A DNA stretch of 64,000 bases from Candidatus Peribacter sp. (GCA_018652955.1 JABIBA010000011.1:62001-126000), one strand, 5' to 3'; positions 1 through 9,781 are shown, counted from the stretch's first letter. Notes: generated from the sequence alone by a model not told the origin. Made by a program: numbers and translations.

Positions 1-2
1 GG

Positions 3-1664
3 GAAAGCCTGCAAAACGATATATTAGGAGAATCCATTGTGATTCACGGTACAGATGACCGTCACGTACTACTTCCAAAAGGTTCCTCAGCTCTTGATGG
101 AGCTTTTTACTGTTACGGAAATAAGGCGCTGTTTATTCAGTCTATTCAGATCGATGGTATAGAGGTTCCATTTCATACCCCTCTGCATAATGCGGTATCG
201 CTTAGTGTGACTACTGGTAAGCAGAAAACGGTATCACTAGAATGGCTGCATTGGATTAGCTCGGGGCTAGCAACAGCAATGATTCGCAGCTCTCTCGCAC
301 AACTCTCTGGGACAAAAAGACGAGTAATTGGAAAAGAGCTTCTACAAAACTTCCTCACCGCCCACAAAAAAGGATACATCGAAGAATTTAACAAGCAGTC
401 ACTGCTCGATGCCCTACAAAAAGTTGGATATACTTCTTTGAACCAAGCTTATGAAGGAATAGCCGATGGGCACTTACAACCATCTGATGTATACGAATCG
501 CTCTTTGCTATTTCTAAGAAAGGATCAAAAGATATTGTAACGCGCATCAAAACCAAAATATGCTTTACGATGAATTTTGATGACTACGACTCTGTAACAA
601 AGACGCTAGACGTATATAAATGTTACGGAATTTCTCTACGCAGTGTGCGGTTCCGTCCATTTGCTATGAGCCGCGGAAACATCTGCGTTGTGCATCCATT
701 TACACCAAAAGAGCAGCAATCTATCTCAAGAGACTTGGAAGCTGCTGGAGTAGAAAATGTGCACGTCGTCGCTGCGAACTCTCGAATGAAATTCTTATTT
801 GGTGCTGGGTTCCTTCTACTAGTATGGGGATTTGACCCCGCTATCGCTTATCATATTATTCATGAGTTCGATGTATCGCCTGTTGACCTTACTCTGCTGC
901 GCTGTTGGGCTCTCACTGTGCTCTCTGGACTGACACTCCTATGGCAGAGAATGACAAAAAAAGACCAGTACATTTCTATCCCTATTCGCAATCTATCGCT
1001 GTGGATATCTGTACTACTCATGATTTGTATCTCCCTTACGTCCTACATTGCCCTACAAGGAACCCAACCTGCACACTATTCTATTCCAATGACTGCTGCA
1101 GGTATTTTGCTAACGACTATTGTAAATAGAAAGCACTGGATAGTACTGATTTTCACATGGTTACTCCTGTTTATTGGTGTAGCTCTTGTTGCTCTATTCA
1201 CTCCGGTTTGGGATCTAAGTAGTATGATATTTATGCTTCTTGCAGTAATAGCCTTCTCTCTATTCTCCGTCGTTTCTGAAGCGTACAAAAAAGAGGTTAA
1301 CATTGGCGCTCGCGCTATTCAGTACTTCTTTGCACTCAGTCTACTGTGTACCATTCTTACAGCGCCTCTTTTGCTTATTTCAACAATTGACTCATTGCCA
1401 AGAGAGGCAATAGTAGAAATAGTTCTCTTTAGCGTCTTCATCGCAGGACTTCCTTACTACATGTACTACTCTCTGCTCTCGTATAAGCAAATCGACTTTG
1501 TACTGCGGTATTCATTCCTCATTATCTTTACGACAATATTAGGGCAGATGCTCTTTGCACCAAGTGCCCCACAGGTAAGTGGTCTCACACTCGTAAGCGG
1601 GCTTATCGTAACGGTCGGAGCTTTGCTTCCGATTGTCTTTAAAAAACGTACAGTAGAAGCTTAA
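3..1664 (+). CDS. RelA/SpoT-type C-terminal half fused to a 10-TM DMT/EamA-like membrane domain (5' end outside window)
   Basis: The reading frame is open from base 3, so the GTG at 39 is internal and the N-terminus lies upstream of the window. Nt 36-233 encode a TGS domain of the RelA/SpoT type (VLLPKGSSALDGAF, then a WLHWISSGLATAMIR stretch like the post-TGS helix). Nt 300-545 resemble the RelA helical domain (GKELLQNFL, LQKVGYTSLNQAYEGIADG). Nt 546-776 have an ACT-like beta-alpha pattern. From nt 792 to 1643 there are about ten hydrophobic helices; the first (LLVWGFDPAIAYHII then VDLTLLRCWAL) resembles EamA/DMT transporters. RelA/SpoT enzymes make or degrade (p)ppGpp and are normally soluble. 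The inference is a membrane-tethered alarmone enzyme or one coupled to a transporter-like sensor; whether the hydrolase and synthetase domains exist upstream cannot be seen. It overlaps its convergent neighbour by four bases. Confidence 0.85.
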   Translation, partial: ESLQNDILGESIVIHGTDDRHVLLPKGSSALDGAFYCYGNKALFIQSIQIDGIEVPFHTPLHNAVSLSVTTGKQKTVSLEWLHWISSGLATAMIRSSLAQLSGTKRRVIGKELLQNFLTAHKKGYIEEFNKQSLLDALQKVGYTSLNQAYEGIADGHLQPSDVYESLFAISKKGSKDIVTRIKTKICFTMNFDDYDSVTKTLDVYKCYGISLRSVRFRPFAMSRGNICVVHPFTPKEQQSISRDLEAAGVENVHVVAANSRMKFLFGAGFLLLVWGFDPAIAYHIIHEFDVSPVDLTLLRCWALTVLSGLTLLWQRMTKKDQYISIPIRNLSLWISVLLMICISLTSYIALQGTQPAHYSIPMTAAGILLTTIVNRKHWIVLIFTWLLLFIGVALVALFTPVWDLSSMIFMLLAVIAFSLFSVVSEAYKKEVNIGARAIQYFFALSLLCTILTAPLLLISTIDSLPREAIVEIVLFSVFIAGLPYYMYYSLLSYKQIDFVLRYSFLIIFTTILGQMLFAPSAPQVSGLTLVSGLIVTVGALLPIVFKKRTVEA

Positions 1665-2875
1665 GACACACTGCCATCGATTGTAGTACCACGGATTCTT
1701 TCAGCTTCAATTGCCTTTTCGTCTAAATCTTCCATAAGCTCAATTGCTGCTTCCTTATTTTCTTGAGCATCTGCATGGGCAACACTCCAAATAACGTTGA
1801 GAGCAACCACCCTTGAACCTTGAGTTTCTCGTGCAGCTAAATTATTCGGGTTCGTAGATTGTCCAACGCGACTGTATCCCAGTTTCTTAAAGAATGCTCT
1901 ACTAGCTTCGTTTTCATCTTCTCGTGATACGCGCTTGTCCTCTCTATCTGTTGGCCATACCTGAATAAATCCCCCGAAGCGGCTTAAATGCCAGTCTGTA
2001 ATCTCTTCACTGTCTAGTCGCTGTGAAACCTCTGACTGCTTAAGCATAGTGTTATACACACCTACTGCAGCACCTTTGTATTCTGGGAGTGAACCAATCA
2101 TGTAAAATTCTGCGGTAGTATCTGCACGATCAATAATGTGACAAGTCTGTGCCCCATGATCTTCATTGAATTTTGCAGGGCTTGATTCTGGAGGACTAAA
2201 GAATTCTTGTACTTGTCTTTTGTGGCCTTCCATCTTAGCTTCATCTTTTGGTGGCAGAAACACTGCGGTCATTGCTGCCATTTTTCCTGTGCTCGGATCT
2301 ATATGAGTCCATGCAATAAAATCTGAATGCTTACATCGTGGATGCTCACCAGAAAGAAACATTTTCATCTCCTCTCCAGAAGACACATGCCTGTCTTCTT
2401 CTTCGCCTGTAAGGTTGTCCATCACATCCTGCTCAGTATCTGTTGGAGTGTGCCTGCCAACATAACATCCTTTTTTTACATTACCATTCAAGTCACTATA
2501 TCTTCTGTCATCAATTGCATGAAATGCACTTTCTGATAACTCCAACTGTTTATAAAACTCTTCAAAAAGAGCAAGGTCTTCCGGGGAATCTGTAAGTCTT
2601 CGTACGTTTTCTGGTGCACAGATTTCTTGATTTTTACGGTAACGATCTAAGTCAAATCCTACAGTGCTATTCACTTTATCATTCACGCTTGATGCCCCTT
2701 CTTCAACGACCTTTTCTACGGTCTCTCTAATCCTGTCTGGAGCTCGATTCGAATCATTGGCTATTCGATCAAAATCAAGAGATGCTAACTCTTCGTCAGA
2801 TGGAGCAGGCCCTTCTGGAGTTACCTCCTCATCATCTACTGACCTGCTGCCGGAGTCTGAATCGCGAATACCCAT
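1661..2875 (-). CDS. GNAT-like N-acetyltransferase domain protein, uncharacterised
   Basis: Start chosen at the ATG at 2875 (MGIRDSDSGSRS); the frame stays open upstream but the extra 37 residues look like untranslated AT-rich sequence. About 404 aa. The N-terminal 90 residues are acidic and of low complexity. The C-terminal half contains an acetyltransferase-like segment (EFYMIGSLPEYKGAAVGVYN, later ASRAFFKKLGYSRVG), which matches the late strand/helix and the typical FYxKxGF-like end of the GNAT fold, but no clear acetyl-CoA loop (Q/RxxGxG/A) is visible. The substrate is unknown. The next gene upstream on this strand (3033-3626) is also acidic at its ends and unknown; the two may form one unit. 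Confidence 0.5.
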   Translation of the reverse strand: MGIRDSDSGSRSVDDEEVTPEGPAPSDEELASLDFDRIANDSNRAPDRIRETVEKVVEEGASSVNDKVNSTVGFDLDRYRKNQEICAPENVRRLTDSPEDLALFEEFYKQLELSESAFHAIDDRRYSDLNGNVKKGCYVGRHTPTDTEQDVMDNLTGEEEDRHVSSGEEMKMFLSGEHPRCKHSDFIAWTHIDPSTGKMAAMTAVFLPPKDEAKMEGHKRQVQEFFSPPESSPAKFNEDHGAQTCHIIDRADTTAEFYMIGSLPEYKGAAVGVYNTMLKQSEVSQRLDSEEITDWHLSRFGGFIQVWPTDREDKRVSREDENEASRAFFKKLGYSRVGQSTNPNNLAARETQGSRVVALNVIWSVAHADAQENKEAAIELMEDLDEKAIEAERIRGTTIDGSVS

Positions 2876-3032
2876 AAGAGAGAATTTTGATAAATTCCAC
2901 GGAAATGTAGGGAATCCATTATAATCCACAAGCAAATTTTTGTCCAAATTTATGTGGTAATACATGAATACACATGAATTTGACAAAATACTATTTTGAT
3001 TATTAATCGATTATTACCACATTTTTGGCCAC

Positions 3033-3626
3033 TTAAGAAATTACCCTTTCATTTGCAGGCTCTTGTGTTAATACTTCAGCAAAAATAGGGCTAAATGCCG
3101 TTTCTACTGCATTATCTATATCTTCTTCACTTGGAGGAGTTTTCACAATACTGGCAGCTGCAACATTTTGAGGTATATGTAGTGCATCCATACGGATTTT
3201 AACAAGCGCTAGCGTCGCAATACGTTTCACATCTGTGATCATTCTACCCACACTCTCTTGTACTCGGGCGATATCATCCTCATGCATTTCAACATCTCCT
3301 AGAGCTGAAACAGCTGTATCTACAGTATCCTCTGCAACAGAATGTACATTCTCTCGCACCCATCGCGTAAGCTCAATCTGTATCAATTTAGCATCAGGAC
3401 TTGCGCTTCCAAGTAGTGCATCTCTGGAAGTTCGCCTTGATGAAAATCGTGCCCGTACTGTATCCATAACTGTACCAATGGCGCCAAAAACACCGGATAA
3501 TGTATTTGGAGAGGATCCAGCACTATTGCTTACATTAGGGGTTGCGGCAGGTTCTGATGAATCAGGATTAGCTCCAGTATCAAATACGTGTGTTACTCTC
3601 TCTGATGATGGATGGGCAGTACTCAT
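3033..3626 (-). CDS. Hypothetical protein, alpha-helical
   Basis: 197 aa starting MSTAHPSSERV. I do not recognise a family. The first 60 residues are rich in Ser, Pro, Asn and Gly (probably disordered), followed by a short basic stretch (RARFSSRRTSRD) and then a helical region of about 120 residues rich in Val, Asp and Glu. There is no signal peptide or membrane segment. It lies on the same strand as and upstream of the GNAT-like gene, separated by about 150 bp, and is divergent from the M20 peptidase gene. Confidence 0.55.
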   Translation of the reverse strand: MSTAHPSSERVTHVFDTGANPDSSEPAATPNVSNSAGSSPNTLSGVFGAIGTVMDTVRARFSSRRTSRDALLGSASPDAKLIQIELTRWVRENVHSVAEDTVDTAVSALGDVEMHEDDIARVQESVGRMITDVKRIATLALVKIRMDALHIPQNVAAASIVKTPPSEEDIDNAVETAFSPIFAEVLTQEPANERVIS

Positions 3627-3718
3627 GCATAGTACATTTTGCGAATTTGAGCAGTAAAGTCAATAAATTGGTCCTTATTTAGTCTGGGTTTTGGGGTTTA
3701 TGATATAATTTGGTGCTT

Positions 3719-4981
3719 ATGTCAGAAGACTTCCCCGGCGGCACCAAACTTCTTGGAGAATTCCTGCGGCTAAAACCGCATACGTACGATGGGCAGCACC
3801 GTGCTGCTCAAGAAGTTGCAAATCTTGTACAGAAGTACAATTTAGGATCTGCAAAGATTTTGCAATACCCCGTTACCGAGGAGGTAGATGGGGTGGAGAT
3901 AACGAGAGACTACCCACTCGTTCAGATTCTTTCTGAATTTGGACCGATGAAATCCAATGAAGACCGTGGAACAATGAACTGGCTTGGTCACCTTGATACG
4001 GTTCCTCTCAAAGGAAAACAGAAAAAATCTGATGCTCTTATTATCGAAGGCAATAAAGGTAAAGGTCGCGGAACACTGGATATGTGGGCTGGGAATATTT
4101 CCTACCTCCGTGCACTTCGTGAGTTGTCACTATTGGGAAACGCACGATATAAAATCCAGACAATACTCAGCTCACGTGAAGAGTCTGGCTCAGAAGTTTT
4201 GTATCAGGCTTTGCAAAATAAAGATCTAGAAGAAGCTGACTGCATGGCTGTTACCGAAATCTCCACCGATGAAAATGGTTTAATTGCACCTGTGTATCAT
4301 GCACGTACAGGTCGATTTGGTTTTGATGTACGCATGAGTGGAAACGATGACCATGCTGGAAACGCTGATAGAAATCCAGAAATCCTTGATGGAAGTTGCT
4401 TGCGGTATCTAGGAAGAGCACTGGATGAACTCTTGGATGATGCGCGATACTTTTCTATAGATAACCAATACCCTGGAGATACCACAGGAGTACTTCCTTC
4501 AAAATCTAGAGCATTGCCAAATAGTATTACTGCAGATCCAGACGGACTGAGTTTGCCGTATGCTGCAAAGCTGCACTTTAATATGTTTCATTCAGACCCA
4601 AACCTGACAGCAGAAGAGGCACTTTCTCAGCTACGCACCTATCTCTTGAGTGACAAGATAAAAATTCCTAGTGAAAGCCTGCAAGTAAATCTAGAAGATC
4701 GCAAAGGTCAACCATTTACAGATCCATGGATGACTGAAGCAGATCATCCGCTTGTCGTAGCTGCGCATACCTATGCAAAAGAAATCTCAGAAAATGAAAA
4801 TTTACCTCTTGGCGGAGCTAGTGGAGTTGCTGAAGATGGGATGTTTAATATTCCCACAGTAGGGTGGAGCCCCGTTGGGCAACACGCCCATAAAGCAGAA
4901 GAATGGGTAGATCTTAGTAGTATTAGAGAACGAACTTTATGGCTAAACAATCTCGCTAGCCATGAATCATCTTTAACCTAA
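3719..4981 (+). CDS. M20-family metallopeptidase (ArgE/DapE/LysK-like)
   Basis: 420 aa from the ATG at 3719; TTG and GTG codons at 3710 and 3713 fall between the -10 box and the ATG and were not chosen. M20 hallmarks are visible in order: WLGHLDTVPL (first metal His and Asp), GRGTLDMWAGN (bridging Asp), SSREESGSE (catalytic Glu-Glu pair), a lid/dimerisation region around NDDHAGN, and a C-terminal VGQHAHKAEEWV carrying the last metal His. M20 enzymes hydrolyse amide bonds of N-acyl amino acids or small peptides with two zinc or cobalt ions. The exact substrate cannot be deduced. A TATAAT with upstream TG (TGA-TATAAT, 3704-3709) sits nine bases before the ATG, and no Shine-Dalgarno is seen. Confidence 0.88.
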   Translation: MSEDFPGGTKLLGEFLRLKPHTYDGQHRAAQEVANLVQKYNLGSAKILQYPVTEEVDGVEITRDYPLVQILSEFGPMKSNEDRGTMNWLGHLDTVPLKGKQKKSDALIIEGNKGKGRGTLDMWAGNISYLRALRELSLLGNARYKIQTILSSREESGSEVLYQALQNKDLEEADCMAVTEISTDENGLIAPVYHARTGRFGFDVRMSGNDDHAGNADRNPEILDGSCLRYLGRALDELLDDARYFSIDNQYPGDTTGVLPSKSRALPNSITADPDGLSLPYAAKLHFNMFHSDPNLTAEEALSQLRTYLLSDKIKIPSESLQVNLEDRKGQPFTDPWMTEADHPLVVAAHTYAKEISENENLPLGGASGVAEDGMFNIPTVGWSPVGQHAHKAEEWVDLSSIRERTLWLNNLASHESSLT

Positions 4982-5034
4982 ATAGAGAAGGTATTGGATA
5001 CAAGGTTGTATGAATATGGTAGTCTTTCTGCCAC

Positions 5035-8000
5035 ATGTTTGATCCAGTAGATCCATTACAGAGCCTCCCCGACCTCGAAGACGGTATTCTTCAGTATTGG
5101 AAGGAGGAAGATACGTTTAAGCGGTCTATTCGCAAGCACAGTACAGAGACTGGTGATGTTCTTGATAACCCCGAAGGAAAAGCTGGTAAAAAAGATAGTG
5201 CTGAGTTTTCATTTTACGATGGTCCTCCGTTTGCTACAGGTCTCCCCCACTACGGTCACCTTTTGGCTGGAACTATTAAAGATGTAATCCCTCGGTATCA
5301 AACCATGAGAGGAAAAAAGGTTGAGCGACGATTTGGATGGGACTGCCATGGGCTGCCTATCGAAAACTTGATTGAGAAAGAACACGACATCAAAGACAAG
5401 CAGCAAATTGAAGAAATGGGTATTGGTGCATTTAACGACTTATGTCGATCTGCTGTGCAACGTCACGCAGGCGACTGGCGAACGGTTGTCGAGCGCATGG
5501 GACGTTGGGTAGATATGGACTGGGATTATAAGACGATGGACCCCGACTACATGGAAAGTATCTGGTGGGTGTTTGCTCAGTTGCAAAAGAAGCAATTGAT
5601 CTATGAAGGATTTAAATCGATGCATATCTGTCCTCGGTGTGTCACACCTCTCAGTAACTTTGAAGTTACGCAGGGGTATCAGGATGTCGACGACACGTAT
5701 GCAACATGGAAGTTTAAACTTAATGGAGAACAAAACACGTACGTCATCGCATGGACAACAACACCATGGAGCACGCTTTCTACAATGGGTCTTTCAATCA
5801 ATCCGAAGTCTACGTATGTCAAAGTTCGCGTTGGAGAAGAATATATCATCTGTGCAAAAGACCGAGCAGAAGACATTATGAAGAACGTAGAAGAACATGA
5901 GATTGTCGATGAATTTGCAGGAAGTACACTCGTTGGAAAATCGTACGAACACATTGTCGATTGGTACGGAGATATTCCAGAAATAAAAGCAAACCCTCGT
6001 AGATATCACATCTACGGAGAAGACTATGTTGATTCCAAAGAAGGAACAGGAATAGTAACGATCAACGGAGCATACGGAGAAATAGATATGGAAGCTGCTA
6101 ATAAAAATAAGCTGCCTATTCTCATGGATGTCGAGATGACAGGAGTCTTTAACGATCACGCAGGTCCGTATTCAGGACTCTTTATTAAAGATGCTCAAAA
6201 GAAGATTATCGAAGACTGTAAAAAAAATAATCGTGTATGGGATACAGGATCGTACAGACACAGCTATCCGCACTGTTGGCGTTGCGATAGTCCACTGATG
6301 AACTACTCCACTGCGTCGTGGTTTGTCGCTGTAGATACCATTAAAGAAAAAATGCTCAAAGCAAATAGTAGAACCGAGTGGGTACCGTCACACTTGCGTG
6401 ATGGTCGTTTTGGAAGATGGCTGGAAAGCGCTCGTGACTGGGCTATTAGTCGTAACAGATATTGGGGAGCACCTCTCCCAATTTGGAGAGCAGGAGAAGA
6501 CGGCGATATCGAAGTACTCGGTAGCCGTGATGATTTGATGAAGAAGAAGCTAATTCGCTTTACGAAAGTCACAACACTTCGCCATGCAGAAAGCGAAGGA
6601 AACTTGATTCCTATTTACCAAGGAGAACTGCCAGGGACAGACCTTACAAAGAGAGGAAAAGGGCAAGCAAAAGAAGCAGGAGACTGGCTAAAGACACAGA
6701 ACGTCGACATTATTTACTGCAGCCCTCTAGCACGCACACAGCAAACTGCTGAAGCTATTGCGAAAAAGACCGGAGCAACCGTAGTAGTAGATGAGAGGCT
6801 ACGCGAAGTAAGCTTTGGGGAATGGGAAGGCAAAGCTGTCGACTTTTCTGACCTAACTTTTATCAAAGAGCGTAGAGCGCACAAACTTGAAAAAGGAAAA
6901 CCTGAAAGCATTTATCACTTTGATGGAATGGAAACATGGGAGAGCGTTGGCGAGCGTATCAATAACTTTATGGAAGACATACTGCCGAAGCACCGCAGTG
7001 AACATATTGTGATTGTCACGCATGCAGACCCGATGGTGAACCTAGAGCAGTTCTTTACCAAAGAAGATCCGGTAAAGCTGAGTCACCGGCCGTACCCAGA
7101 AAAAGCTACTCCTAAAACGTACTACTGGGATCACGATAAGAATCAGCAGTTAGATCTACACAAAGATACTGTCGATGATGTCTCATGGATGGGAGGGAAG
7201 AGTGACAAGAGTGTAGAGTTGATTTTAGTGCGTCACGGACAAACTGACTGGAACGCACAAAGTCTTTCACAAGGACAAACGGATAATGACTTGAATGAGA
7301 CAGGTATTGCTCAAGCACATGAAACTGCGAAAGCCCTCAAGAAAGAAAAGATTGATTTCATTATTTCTTCGGATCTCAAGCGTGCAAAACAGACTGCAGA
7401 AATTATCGGTGAAGAAATTGGTATCGAAGTTACAGAATTGTGGGAAGAGCTACGTGAACGCAGTGAAGGAATTTGGGACGGTAAACATATTGATGAAGTC
7501 CTTAAGGACTACCCAGCTGCATCTGAAGATGCGAAATCTGTTTCCTTCCATCACAGCACACCACCTAAGGGAGAATCCTTTACAGCATTTATAGAAAGAA
7601 CAGAAAAAGCATGTGAGATGCTCTTAGAAAAGTACGCAGGAAAGAAAGTCGTAGTTGTTTCCCATGGTGGAACAACGCGGGCTCTACACACAGTAATCCA
7701 AAACCTTGGATATAAAGCAGCTCTTAGCATGCGTCCAAAGAATGCAGGAATTATTCCTATGACACTCAACCCATTTTGTAAGCGCATTCCAGAAGTGTTG
7801 GACTGTTGGTTTGAAAGTGGATCTATGCCGTACGCACAAGAGCACTTCCCATTTGAGATGAAACATAAGAAGATGAAAGCTCCACAGAGTTTCCCTGCAA
7901 ACTTTATTGCAGAAGGAATGGATCAAACTCGAGGATGGTTTTACACACTCACTGTATTAGGAGCTGCATTATTTGAGAAGTCTCCATTTGAACACTGTGT

Positions 8001-9375
8001 AGTAAACGGAACCGTGCTTGCAGAAGATGGTAAAAAGATGAGCAAGCGACTGCAAAACTATCCAGACCCAATGATTGTCGTTAAAAAACATGGAGCAGAT
8101 GCTATTCGCTTTGCACTCATGAGCTCCCCTGCTGTTCGTGGAGAAGACCTGAGGTTTTCTGAACGCGTCGTTGAAGAAAATGTACGCAGCGTGCTACTTC
8201 CACTGTGGAACACATACAGTTTCTTTGTAACATACGCGAATGCTGCGAAGTTTGAGGCTAAAGACACAAGGCGCAAGAGTGAACACCCTCTTGATGTGTG
8301 GATCCGTGCAGAAGTACAAGACCTAGCAAACAGAATGACCAATGAATTAGAAGAGTTTGACCTCTCTGCAACGTGTGCAGAGCTCCACGAAACAATCGAT
8401 GCTCTTACCAACTGGTACATCAGACTTTCTCGTAGGCGCTTTGCCGGTAAAGGAGTGCTGGATGCATACCCTGATGGATCTGGTGATGCACAGTCACAAG
8501 ATCAGCATGATGCCCTTACAACTCTCTACGATGTGCTTCTCACTATCTCCCAGTGTCTTGCACCATTTTGTCCGTACATTACAGAGGCGATCTACTTAAA
8601 CCTCGTCGATGAAGATCATGGGTCTGTGCACCTTACTGATTGGCCAGAAACGAAAGAGCTTTCTAGTAAAGAGCAGCAGCTCCTAGAAAAAAACCGCATA
8701 CTCAGACGTATCGTCAGTCTTGGAAACTCTGTAAGAGCTTCTGCGAAAGTAAAAATTCGTCAGCCACTACAAAAAGCTTCTATTGCCCTCCCTCCAAACA
8801 CAACATTCGAACTGACTGCTGAGGATATGGATCTTTTGCGCCAAGAACTTAACGTTAAAGAGGTAGACTTTACCGATAACCCAGACGAACTCGCCGAAAG
8901 CTTTATGCAAGTAGATGCTCGCAAAGTAGGACCTCGTCTTGGTAAACGTGTTCAAGAAATTATCAACGCAGGAAAAGAAGGGAACTTTACGGTGCAACCA
9001 AGTGGTGAAATATTGATTTTAGATGAGACGCTCTCTCCAGAAGAAGCGCAACTGACCTACCGTGGAAAAGAAGGACAAAATGCAGCTGCAGATAAGGGTG
9101 TCGTGATCAGTATTAATACCGAACTTAGTGAGCAACTGCTCCTCGAAGGAGATGCGCGTGACATTATTCGCGGAGTACAACGCATCAGAAAAGAAACTGG
9201 TTTGGCATTCACCGACGAGATCACACTTGCCATAGAAGGAGGTGATGAGGTGATTGCAGAGCATAAAACACTAATAGAATCCGAGACACGTTCGACCATT
9301 GGCGAAAGTGCGGGAGATGATCACACCATCGAAGTGGGAGATCGAAAAGTGACGATTCGCTTCGAGAAGCGCTAA
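5035..9375 (+). CDS. ileS: Isoleucyl-tRNA synthetase with two histidine-phosphatase domains inserted in the catalytic core
   Basis: 1446 aa, about 400 residues longer than usual IleRS. It charges tRNA-Ile with isoleucine and edits valine. HIGH motif as PHYGH (71-75), tryptophan-rich editing entry (AWTTTPWSTLS, about 239-249) and KMSKR (1001-1005) are all present, so the synthetase looks functional. Between WGAPLPIWR (477-485) and VLDCWFESGSMP (921-932), where IleRS normally has a short connection, lie two phosphoglycerate-mutase-like domains: domain 1 about 508-700 with LRHAESEGN (His517), GEWEG and VTHAD (His663); domain 2 about 726-905 with LVRHGQTDWN (His734), IWDGK and VSHGGT (His877). 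A native IleRS remnant, LDLHKDTVDDVSW (about 705-717), separates them, so these are two separate insertions. There are no frameshifts. A TGG-TAGTCT box ends nine bases before the ATG. Confidence 0.97.
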   Translation: MFDPVDPLQSLPDLEDGILQYWKEEDTFKRSIRKHSTETGDVLDNPEGKAGKKDSAEFSFYDGPPFATGLPHYGHLLAGTIKDVIPRYQTMRGKKVERRFGWDCHGLPIENLIEKEHDIKDKQQIEEMGIGAFNDLCRSAVQRHAGDWRTVVERMGRWVDMDWDYKTMDPDYMESIWWVFAQLQKKQLIYEGFKSMHICPRCVTPLSNFEVTQGYQDVDDTYATWKFKLNGEQNTYVIAWTTTPWSTLSTMGLSINPKSTYVKVRVGEEYIICAKDRAEDIMKNVEEHEIVDEFAGSTLVGKSYEHIVDWYGDIPEIKANPRRYHIYGEDYVDSKEGTGIVTINGAYGEIDMEAANKNKLPILMDVEMTGVFNDHAGPYSGLFIKDAQKKIIEDCKKNNRVWDTGSYRHSYPHCWRCDSPLMNYSTASWFVAVDTIKEKMLKANSRTEWVPSHLRDGRFGRWLESARDWAISRNRYWGAPLPIWRAGEDGDIEVLGSRDDLMKKKLIRFTKVTTLRHAESEGNLIPIYQGELPGTDLTKRGKGQAKEAGDWLKTQNVDIIYCSPLARTQQTAEAIAKKTGATVVVDERLREVSFGEWEGKAVDFSDLTFIKERRAHKLEKGKPESIYHFDGMETWESVGERINNFMEDILPKHRSEHIVIVTHADPMVNLEQFFTKEDPVKLSHRPYPEKATPKTYYWDHDKNQQLDLHKDTVDDVSWMGGKSDKSVELILVRHGQTDWNAQSLSQGQTDNDLNETGIAQAHETAKALKKEKIDFIISSDLKRAKQTAEIIGEEIGIEVTELWEELRERSEGIWDGKHIDEVLKDYPAASEDAKSVSFHHSTPPKGESFTAFIERTEKACEMLLEKYAGKKVVVVSHGGTTRALHTVIQNLGYKAALSMRPKNAGIIPMTLNPFCKRIPEVLDCWFESGSMPYAQEHFPFEMKHKKMKAPQSFPANFIAEGMDQTRGWFYTLTVLGAALFEKSPFEHCVVNGTVLAEDGKKMSKRLQNYPDPMIVVKKHGADAIRFALMSSPAVRGEDLRFSERVVEENVRSVLLPLWNTYSFFVTYANAAKFEAKDTRRKSEHPLDVWIRAEVQDLANRMTNELEEFDLSATCAELHETIDALTNWYIRLSRRRFAGKGVLDAYPDGSGDAQSQDQHDALTTLYDVLLTISQCLAPFCPYITEAIYLNLVDEDHGSVHLTDWPETKELSSKEQQLLEKNRILRRIVSLGNSVRASAKVKIRQPLQKASIALPPNTTFELTAEDMDLLRQELNVKEVDFTDNPDELAESFMQVDARKVGPRLGKRVQEIINAGKEGNFTVQPSGEILILDETLSPEEAQLTYRGKEGQNAAADKGVVISINTELSEQLLLEGDARDIIRGVQRIRKETGLAFTDEITLAIEGGDEVIAEHKTLIESETRSTIGESAGDDHTIEVGDRKVTIRFEKR

Positions 9376-9385
9376 GATAGTGCAT

Positions 9386-9781
9386 ATGTCTTCCGAAGGA
9401 TCTTCTCACCTGCCGCTAAAGCTCACATTAAAATTTGTTTTTAATGTCATTGTTGTTTGGGCATTAGCCAATTACCTCGGCCAATACTTTGGACTTGATG
9501 GTGGTATTCCTGCATTCGTTATTGTTGGAGCCTTGATGAGTCTTTTGAATATTTTCTTTCGACCGATTCTCAATATCATCACACTTCCCCTACGCTTCTT
9601 TGCAACTATTGTGGCAGTAATCGTCGTTAATGGAGCATTTGTGTACGTGATTCACTTGTTTACACTGCGAATGGACCCTGGTCTCATTAAATTAGAGATT
9701 TTTGGAGGCCCTTGGGGATGGATAGTCGTGGCGGTATGCTTTGGATTTGCCAACTGGCTGCTTAAGGAGATATTTAAGTAG
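9386..9781 (+). CDS. Phage-holin-4-like / YvlD-family small membrane protein
   Basis: 131 aa from the ATG at 9386 (an in-frame GTG at 9380 is possible). Four hydrophobic helices make up nearly the whole protein, with the loop FRPILNIITLPLRF between the second and third, which is the signature of the mycobacterial-4-TM phage-holin superfamily (YvlD and relatives). These are chromosomal inner-membrane proteins of unclear function, not necessarily phage-derived. It starts ten bases after ileS and is probably co-transcribed. Confidence 0.8.
   Translation: MSSEGSSHLPLKLTLKFVFNVIVVWALANYLGQYFGLDGGIPAFVIVGALMSLLNIFFRPILNIITLPLRFFATIVAVIVVNGAFVYVIHLFTLRMDPGLIKLEIFGGPWGWIVVAVCFGFANWLLKEIFK

Noticed and set aside
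6535-7770. Insertion in ileS as an intein or frameshifted gene fusion
   Set aside because: No intein splice-junction residues or homing-endonuclease motifs are seen; the inserted parts are complete phosphatase domains in frame.
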